Of a stretch of 6,114 nucleotides of DNA, positions 1 through 3,727 are shown in pieces. Position 1 is the first letter of the stretch. Each line of letters starts with the position of its first letter. Location: positions 1 through 6,114 of the forward strand of contig JAZQIV010000058.1 in NCBI GenBank assembly GCA_045541305.1. Direction: 5' to 3'. The position numbers and the translations under genes were made by a program. Origin of the DNA: RGIG3009 sp045541305 (lineage in GTDB: Bacteria; Bacillota; Clostridia; Oscillospirales; Acutalibacteraceae). Under the pieces are notes generated by a model, which was given only the letters and a program-made list of their open reading frames with translations, did no database searches and was not told the DNA's origin.

Positions 1-174
1 ATGTTCGAACATGCCGTTTTCCATGCGCGTGAGGATTTCCCGCATGGCTTTGGTGGCTTCAGTTTTCTTTTGGCAGTGGGTGGATACCCACTTGGTTTTG
101 AATTTGCCGTTGCCGGCCGGTACGCTGACAACAGCGTAATACATGTTGCCTTTCTTATGAAGACTGGCATTCAT
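1..174 (-). CDS. Tyrosine recombinase (integrase), N-terminal arm-binding domain, partial
   Basis: The first 58 residues of a protein whose remainder lies beyond position 1. It begins MNASLHKKGNMYYAVVSV; residues about 9-32 form three likely beta strands (GNMYYAVVSV, KFKTKWVST) and residues about 35-52 a basic helix (QKKTEATKAMREILTRM). This is the pattern of the AP2-like arm-type DNA-binding domain at the front of Tn916-like and related Firmicutes integrases, which bind repeats inside the element's ends. The catalytic R-H-R-Y domain is not in the window, so activity cannot be judged. The ATG is chosen because AAAGGAG (184-190) lies 9 nt upstream and an in-frame stop (190-192) excludes a longer start. 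It follows the excisionase-like gene by 47 nt on the same strand, and the two are probably co-transcribed from the promoter at 615-643. The integrase reads away from the phosphorylase operon. Confidence 0.85.
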   Translation of the reverse strand, partial: MNASLHKKGNMYYAVVSVPAGNGKFKTKWVSTHCQKKTEATKAMREILTRMENGMFEH

Positions 175-221
175 TGATGACTGCTCCTTTCAACAGCCAT
201 ACCTTTCATTATCCATTTTCA

Positions 222-434
222 TTATAAATCAATGTGATCTTGCGTGCAACTTTCGCTCGTGGAGCGGATATGCAGGTATGCAATAAGATAATCTTTTGGG
301 ATCAGATAGCGGTGTCCCACACGGACGTGGCGGATCTGTCCCGTGCCTAACAATTCATAGGCTTTGTTGTATCCGATACGCAGCATTTTACAAAGTTCCG
401 GAACCGTCACTACGGACGGATACTCTTCAAACAC
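222..434 (-). CDS. AlpA/Xis-like small winged-helix DNA-binding protein (probable excisionase)
   Basis: A 70-residue protein, nearly all of it one winged helix-turn-helix domain of the excisionase/HTH_17 type. Residues 8-20 (VVTVPELCKMLRI) give the first helix and turn. GYNKAYELLGTG is the recognition helix. IRHVRVGHRYLIPKDYLIAYL is the basic wing and closing helix, with the G-x-R-Y-x-I-P-K-x-x-L signature common to this family. The tail after about residue 55 is polar and unremarkable. Such proteins bind near the attachment site, bend DNA and bias the integrase towards excision; some also regulate transcription. It lies 47 nt upstream of the integrase on the same strand, which is the usual context. 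The start is GTG (432-434), supported by an excellent ribosome binding site. Expression probably depends on the attenuator-like leader upstream. The family is clear; the excisionase role is inferred from the neighbour. Confidence 0.85.
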   Translation of the reverse strand: MFEEYPSVVTVPELCKMLRIGYNKAYELLGTGQIRHVRVGHRYLIPKDYLIAYLHIRSTSESCTQDHIDL

Positions 435-439
435 AGTCT

Positions 440-448
440 ATCACCTCC
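440..448 (-). promoter_or_regulatory. Ribosome binding site fixing the GTG start of the excisionase gene
   Basis: On the minus strand AGGAGGTGA reads 440-448, near-perfectly complementary to the 16S rRNA 3' end, with 9 nt between AGGAGG and the GTG at 434-432. It settles the GTG as the start. Just upstream (451-458) is CACAATGT, a second copy of the 3' inner arm of the leader terminator, so folding of the leader could reach this site. Confidence 0.85.
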
Positions 449-504
449 TAACATTGTGACGCTGTTTGAAGTTTTTTCAATGAAGAAGTATGAGTATCTG
501 CTGT

Positions 505-558
505 AAAAAAACAAAAAGGTCCAATGACATTGTGAAAAACACAATATGCATCAGACCT
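505..558 (-). terminator. Strong intrinsic terminator inside the xis-int leader
   Basis: Read as minus-strand RNA, the 5' arm 558-540 pairs with the 3' arm 534-517 over 18 bp. There is one bulged C (548), a UUUUU loop (539-535) and three G-U wobbles. The outer 10 bp pair 558-549 with 526-517, and the inner 8 bp pair 547-540 with 534-527. The stem runs straight into a T tract, TTTTTGTTTTTTT (517-505). The wobbles pair only in minus-strand RNA; on the plus strand they would be A-C mismatches, so the functional direction is minus. No minus-strand gene ends here: it lies between the promoter at 615-643 and the excisionase start at 434, so it would end transcription before xis unless bypassed. Confidence 0.88.
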
Positions 559-563
559 GTTTC

Positions 564-601
564 CTCATACCAATGCTTAACGAAAAGCATCAACTCATAC
601 C
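564..601 (-). repeat. Direct repeat GGTATGAG, two copies with a downstream complement
   Basis: Minus-strand GGTATGAG occurs at 601-594 and 571-564, exactly 30 nt apart. The complement ACTCATAC lies at 495-488, beyond the terminator, and could pair with either copy (8 bp with the first, 7 bp with the second). These could be RNA pairing elements or DNA sites for the excisionase or integrase; the sequence does not decide. Confidence 0.7.
573..590 (-). other. P1 hairpin core of the xis leader
   Basis: Minus-strand ATGCTT (590-585), loop TTCGTT (584-579) and AAGCAT (578-573) form a perfect 6-bp stem, extended by three wobble pairs to 593-570. The stem sits between two exact GGTATGAG copies 30 nt apart, the second of which overlaps its 3' side. 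Opening this stem frees GCATTGG for the antiterminator pairing. Confidence 0.7.
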
Positions 602-614
602 TAGTTACAACTTT

Positions 615-643
615 ATGATACAACTGCTTCCCGCTCTTGTCAA
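615..643 (-). promoter_or_regulatory. SigA-type promoter for the xis-int leader transcript
   Basis: Minus-strand TTGACA (643-638), a spacer of exactly 17 nt, then TATCAT (620-615). The -35 is the full consensus and the -10 has four of six bases (T, A, A and T at positions 1, 2, 5 and 6). Transcription would begin near 608, at the edge of the structured leader. No other convincing promoter lies between here and xis. Confidence 0.85.
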
Positions 644-652
644 CCGGCGGGA
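629..652. promoter_or_regulatory. Inverted repeat over the -35 box, possible operator
   Basis: TCCCGC (629-634) and GCGGGA (647-652) form a perfect 6-bp dyad with a 12-bp spacer that encloses the TTGACA of the xis-int promoter. A dimeric repressor bound here would block RNA polymerase. The same bases could form a weak plus-strand hairpin followed by AAAATTTTATTTT, but no plus-strand gene precedes it. The operator role is inferred from position only. Confidence 0.4.
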
Positions 653-711
653 GAAAATTTTATTTTGTAAAGGTAGAAAAGGATAAATGATATATGTAAA
701 AATGTTGCATC

Positions 712-784
712 GCCGTATGCTTGTTGACCTAAAAATGGGGATGTTTTTGAGAGGACCAGTTTCAAGCAACATCAAGTATACGGC
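712..784. repeat. Imperfect 12-bp inverted repeat with overlapping pairings
   Basis: GCCGTATGCTTG (712-723) is complementary to CAAGTATACGGC (773-784), with a single G-T wobble in 12 positions. A second pair, ATGTTGC (702-708) with GCAACAT (766-772), interleaves with it. The order is therefore A-B-A'-B', with no base between A' and B', so the two stems probably form as alternatives rather than together. On the minus strand the structure is followed by TTTTT (700-704 region), too weak to call a terminator. Confidence 0.55.
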
Positions 785-849
785 AAAAGCCTTTGATTGC
801 AATGGGTCGAGTCACTTTTTTGAGTCCATTTTTTCACAACAACAAGCAT
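717..849. repeat. 10-bp inverted repeat sharing an arm with the 712-784 repeat
   Basis: ATGCTTGTTG (717-726) is the exact reverse complement of CAACAAGCAT (840-849). Its left arm overlaps the left arm of the 712-784 stem, so the same segment has two possible partners. Variants of the word CAAGCAACATC / CAACAAGCATC recur in the region. They may be recombinase or accessory-protein binding sites near an element end, or part of a non-coding RNA. Confidence 0.45.
809..826. repeat. Short tandem GAGTC repeat with T runs
   Basis: GAGTC at 809-813 and 822-826, each followed after one or two bases by six Ts, giving an imperfect 13-bp tandem duplication. Its significance is unknown. Confidence 0.4.
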
Positions 850-952
850 CCTACCGTCGGGGGGTGCGCAGCGTAATTTTCGCACATGGAGAAATGCGCG
901 TGCGGTGTTTGTGAGCGCTGGTGCAAAAATAGTTGACGGAGGGGCAGAGAAG

Positions 953-1001
953 AAGGCGGGAAAGGGGGCAAAGCGATTCGCTTTGTCCCCTGCCCCGCCT
1001 T
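953..1001. repeat. Very stable 21-bp hairpin (bidirectional)
   Basis: Outer stem AAGGCGGG (953-960) with CCCGCCTT (994-1001), 8 perfect pairs. A 2x2 internal loop follows, then an inner stem 963-975 with 979-991 (13 bp, one G-T wobble) closed by a three-base ATT loop. No T tract follows on either strand, so it is not a standard intrinsic terminator. It could be a REP-like or miniature repetitive unit, a transcript barrier, or a folded DNA element. It lies about 100 bp upstream of the phosphorylase promoter. Confidence 0.75.
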
Positions 1002-1101
1002 GGTTTGGTTAGAGAGATTGGTTTTGATAGAGGGCGCAAAAACGAATCGAGCCGGTCGAGTGTTGCTTGATAACGTGGAGGCAGAATTTGTTATGCTATT
1101 G

Positions 1102-1130
1102 TTGATTTTTAACGTTATGTGTGTTAAAAT
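1102..1130 (+). promoter_or_regulatory. Promoter of the phosphorylase operon
   Basis: TTGATT (1102-1107), a 17-nt spacer, then TAAAAT (1125-1130), with TGT immediately upstream of the -10 (1122-1124) giving an extended -10. Transcription would begin near 1137, leaving a 5' leader of about 40 nt that carries the ribosome binding site. It is the best plus-strand promoter in the window. Confidence 0.8.
1107..1129. promoter_or_regulatory. Operator-like dyad inside the phosphorylase promoter
   Basis: TTTTAAC (1107-1113), a 9-bp spacer, then GTTAAAA (1123-1129): a perfect 7-bp inverted repeat that spans the spacer and covers the -10. The 23-bp footprint and placement fit a dimeric sugar-responsive repressor (LacI, GntR or similar) that blocks polymerase until the substrate is present. 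No regulator gene is in the window, so the family is a guess. Confidence 0.55.
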
Positions 1131-1157
1131 GTGGCGCAACAGAACCAAACAGACAAT

Positions 1158-1165
1158 AAGGAGGT
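1158..1165 (+). promoter_or_regulatory. Ribosome binding site of the phosphorylase gene
   Basis: AAGGAGGT lies 11-12 nt before the ATG at 1177, slightly farther than usual; a weaker AAGG (1172-1175) sits directly before the start. An in-frame TAA at 1171-1173 excludes any earlier start. Confidence 0.7.
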
Positions 1166-1176
1166 TGCTTTAAGGT

Positions 1177-3699
1177 ATGAAAGATGCGATTCAAAATCTG
1201 CTCGCTCAAATTCGCGAAGCAGAGATTAACCCCAGGAAAGAGAATGTTTTGCCTCAAAATGCCTATTATCTGAACACGGAGGAAATTTTGTGTCGTGAAA
1301 GGGAAGTTGGCGTTTCCCGTTTTCCATACGATGCAGACGGCTTGGTATTGTGGGCGCATTCCAACGGTATTATTGAGGCGTGTGAATCCACGTTTCACAT
1401 TTTCAAGCCGCTGGACTTTTCCGAAGAACCCTCTGTGAATTTTTTTGGTGGGATTCAGCGAGAAAACGGTGGGTATGACCCGGTTGCCTTGTTTGATAAT
1501 TCCAAACAGTTGAACGAATCCGTTGTGGTGAAACGCTACGTTGTGTATGCCAATCGTTACGTATACTATCTTGCGGATACCGAGAAGGCCACTTTCTGGC
1601 TCAGAATCCACACGGATGAGCAAAAGCATATGCACTTCTCGTTTGGCGCGCACAATAAAGGATCCGAAAAATTGAATGTATATCTGTTTTCCATGTTTCG
1701 GGCGATTTTGCGCTATCGCGAGTCGGAAACGTTTTGGGATCGGATGACCAAGTTCGGAAAATTTTACGGAAACAGTTATCTGTTGCGCAGTAACGAAAAT
1801 TGCCTGGTTATTAATTTCAAAAATGTGTCCACGTGTACAGATGGAACGATGCAGCATACGGTGGGGCAAAGTGACGTTCTTTTTAACCGGAAATCCGTTT
1901 TGAATTCTCCGGTACTGTTGACCGGTACGTTCCCAAGAGAGCGGTATGCTATCAATACAACAGACATCCCACTGGCGGCAGAGATGCTACAGGTTGCCTT
2001 GCCGGCCGATGAGGAGATACGGTGTGAGTTCGATCTGTCGTATTATCACGATTTGGCGTCGGCGGAACAGCATGTCACCGATTCAGTGGATATTGCGAAG
2101 ATCGATGCGGAGTTGGAGCACCTTGTTAACCAAGAGCGCACGCAGTTTGACAGTTTGAAGATTCGGTTTGAGGATTGGAACGGACAGTTGGATGCGCAAT
2201 TGGTCAATCAATTCATCCGTTCGGTGCAAAAGCAGGTCAGTTTTTGTGCTTTGGGTAAGAATTATGCCGGTTCGCTTATTGGCGTGCGTGACGTTATGCA
2301 GCAGTTAGACGGCAGCTTGATGTGGCAACCCGAAAGAAGCCGTGAAAAAATACTGAACACGCTGAACTACATTTTGGAAGACGGGCGAGCGCCCCGCCAA
2401 TATTCGGTGCCGGATGATCCCGAGGTAATGCCGGAAATGGATCTGCGTGAATTCATTGACCAGGGGGTCTGGGTTATCTCGACGGTCTATGCGTATTTGG
2501 CATTCACGGACGACTATTCCATTCTGTCGGAACCTTGCACATATTATGTGGTGGATGCAGATAACACATGTGTTATCCGAAAAAGCGAGATTGTCGATAC
2601 CGCGCTGGACCATTTGCTAAAAATTATGCAGTTTCTGACCGATCATCTGGATACGGATACCGATTGTCTGCGGATCCTGTTTGGTGATTGGAACGACGCC
2701 ATTGATGGATTGGGCAAAACAAAAGACACGGATAAGAAGTTCGGGTCCGGTGTTTCGGTGATGGCAACGTTGCAATTCTATCGCAACTGCGAGGAAATGA
2801 TCGAGATTTTGTCTGCGCTCAATAAGCATACAGAAAAAATCGAAGAGTACAAAGCCATACGGGCGAAGATCGAAGTAGGTTTAGCCAAACATGCCATTGA
2901 TACGGATCAGGAGGGAAATCGACGCATCGTTCACGGTTGGGGCGATAAATTGTCCTATAAAATTGGTTCCTTTAACGATCCGGATGGTGTTGCTCGGTTG
3001 AGCTCCACCGCCCACTCTTTCTGGGCATTGTCCGGCATGATACGGACGGACGAAAGCTTAAAAGGAACCATTAAGAATACGTTTGATTCGTTGAAATCAA
3101 AATATGGTCTGCTTACCTTTGATAAACCGTTTACCATGGCATCGGCGGAAGAAGTCGGCAGATTGAGTACAGTGACGATCGGCACATATGAAAATGCCGC
3201 CTCGTATGTTCATGCGGCTCTGTTTGCCGGTTCTGCTTTGTTTGCAATCGGCGAAAGCAAGACAGCGTGGGAAGAGTTGGAGAAATCGGCGGTGATATCC
3301 CACGATAACTGTACCATGACACCGTTTATCATGCCGAACTCGTATTGCTATAATCCCGATTATTACATGGACGGCGAGTCGATGGGAGATTGGTATACCG
3401 GCAGCGGAACAGTTTTGCTCAAGGAGATCGTGCGGTATGGGTTTGGTATTATGCCGAACCTGAGCGGTCTGTGGGTGGCGCTGCCGAATTATATGCACAC
3501 GACGAGCGCCGAGCTTCGTATCAATATCAAGGGTAATGATGTGACTGTGATCTATAAAAAAGCGGAGTTGCCACACAGAGAATATTGGGTGGATGGTACG
3601 CGATATGCGGCGGAATACGACGGTATAGCCGATACGGACAAAATCTTCATTCCCAACGCACAGTTGCATAACGGCCTGGTGATCGAGGCGCGGGGATAA
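1177..3699 (+). CDS. GH94-like inverting glycoside phosphorylase (cellobiose/chitobiose phosphorylase superfamily)
   Basis: An 840-residue protein, close in length to family GH94 enzymes, which split beta-linked di- or oligosaccharides with phosphate to release a sugar 1-phosphate. Residues about 1-290 look like the N-terminal beta sandwich and about 295-340 the helical linker. About 340-750 form the (alpha/alpha)6 barrel and the rest the C-terminal beta domain. Conserved motifs are visible: GVRD (369-372), where GH94 has GxRD; GDWND (503-507), the family hallmark, with D507 the expected general acid; YENAAS..H (671-679); and WYTGSG (739-744). R371, H679 and T741-G742 correspond to the phosphate-binding residues known in GH94, which favours a phosphorylase over a hydrolase. 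Departures from the characterised members include ENAAS where ENGG is usual, and an N-terminus unlike cellobiose phosphorylase, so the substrate is open. No signal peptide: cytoplasmic. Clan relatives GH149 and GH161 are alternatives. Confidence 0.8.
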   Translation: MKDAIQNLLAQIREAEINPRKENVLPQNAYYLNTEEILCREREVGVSRFPYDADGLVLWAHSNGIIEACESTFHIFKPLDFSEEPSVNFFGGIQRENGGYDPVALFDNSKQLNESVVVKRYVVYANRYVYYLADTEKATFWLRIHTDEQKHMHFSFGAHNKGSEKLNVYLFSMFRAILRYRESETFWDRMTKFGKFYGNSYLLRSNENCLVINFKNVSTCTDGTMQHTVGQSDVLFNRKSVLNSPVLLTGTFPRERYAINTTDIPLAAEMLQVALPADEEIRCEFDLSYYHDLASAEQHVTDSVDIAKIDAELEHLVNQERTQFDSLKIRFEDWNGQLDAQLVNQFIRSVQKQVSFCALGKNYAGSLIGVRDVMQQLDGSLMWQPERSREKILNTLNYILEDGRAPRQYSVPDDPEVMPEMDLREFIDQGVWVISTVYAYLAFTDDYSILSEPCTYYVVDADNTCVIRKSEIVDTALDHLLKIMQFLTDHLDTDTDCLRILFGDWNDAIDGLGKTKDTDKKFGSGVSVMATLQFYRNCEEMIEILSALNKHTEKIEEYKAIRAKIEVGLAKHAIDTDQEGNRRIVHGWGDKLSYKIGSFNDPDGVARLSSTAHSFWALSGMIRTDESLKGTIKNTFDSLKSKYGLLTFDKPFTMASAEEVGRLSTVTIGTYENAASYVHAALFAGSALFAIGESKTAWEELEKSAVISHDNCTMTPFIMPNSYCYNPDYYMDGESMGDWYTGSGTVLLKEIVRYGFGIMPNLSGLWVALPNYMHTTSAELRINIKGNDVTVIYKKAELPHREYWVDGTRYAAEYDGIADTDKIFIPNAQLHNGLVIEARG

Positions 3700-3712
3700 G
3701 TAAACGCTCCGA

Positions 3713-3720
3713 GAGAGGAG
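3713..3720 (+). promoter_or_regulatory. Ribosome binding site of the second operon gene
   Basis: GAGAGGAG ends 7 nt before the ATG at 3728, inside the 28-bp gap after the phosphorylase stop. No terminator or promoter is seen in the gap, which supports co-transcription. Confidence 0.75.
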
Positions 3721-3727
3721 AATACGT

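Larger units (their letters stand above)
435..608 (-). promoter_or_regulatory. Structured 5' leader of xis-int with attenuator-like alternative pairings
   Basis: A leader of about 174 nt from the predicted start near 608 to the xis GTG. In order on the minus strand it contains: a GGTATGAG box (601-594, beginning at the predicted start region); hairpin P1, TTGATGCTT (593-585) with AAGCATTGG (578-570), 9 bp including three G-U pairs; a second GGTATGAG (571-564); the terminator (558-505); ACTCATAC (495-488), complementary to both boxes; then the xis ribosome binding site. GCATTGG (576-570), the 3' side of P1, can instead pair with CTGATGC (554-548), the 5' arm of the terminator, over 7 bp. P1 plus terminator is therefore exclusive with this antiterminator. 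The layout is that of a riboswitch or attenuator; the ligand or factor is unknown. I recall an RNA family called int-alpA described upstream of integrase and alpA genes; membership is not verified here. Confidence 0.65.
653..1100. other. Intergenic region without a convincing gene
   Basis: About 450 bases between the integrase module and the phosphorylase promoter. Short open frames exist on both strands (for example 687-914 plus and 605-802 minus), but none has a good ribosome binding site with a recognisable or protein-like composition, and several overlap stronger non-coding signals. The left half (to about 850) is AT-rich and full of inverted repeats; the right half (about 850-1060) is GC-rich with a large hairpin. 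The change in base composition near 850 might mark a junction between two DNA sources. Confidence 0.6.

Noticed and set aside
455..483. A second promoter directly before xis (TTGAAA-N17-ACAATG on the minus strand)
   Set aside because: The -10 is far from consensus, and the sequence leads straight into the ribosome binding site with almost no transcript start room.
629..664. A possible plus-strand terminator (TCCCGC...GCGGGA followed by AAAATTTTATTTT)
   Set aside because: The 12-base loop makes the hairpin weak, the T tract is interrupted, and no plus-strand gene ends before it. An operator over the -35 fits better.
702..784. A true H-type pseudoknot from the A-B-A'-B' pairing order
   Set aside because: No bases separate A' from B' and only three separate A from B, which leaves too little linker to cross a 7-bp and a 12-bp stem. 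Alternative stems are more plausible.
605..802. A 65-codon minus-strand open frame
   Set aside because: It covers the xis-int promoter and the start of its leader, has no ribosome binding site, and resembles no family.
687..914. A 75-codon plus-strand open frame with AAAAGG just upstream
   Set aside because: The composition is not protein-like, the ribosome binding site is weak and too close, and it overlaps the interleaved inverted repeats.
1067..1097. An alternative operon promoter TTGATA...TATGCT
   Set aside because: The spacer is 19 bp and the -10 is poor; the pair at 1102-1130 is clearly better.
1096..1869. A 257-codon minus-strand open frame
   Set aside because: It lies antisense to the phosphorylase gene, has no good ribosome binding site, and its protein lacks recognisable motifs. 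It mirrors the codon bias of the real gene.
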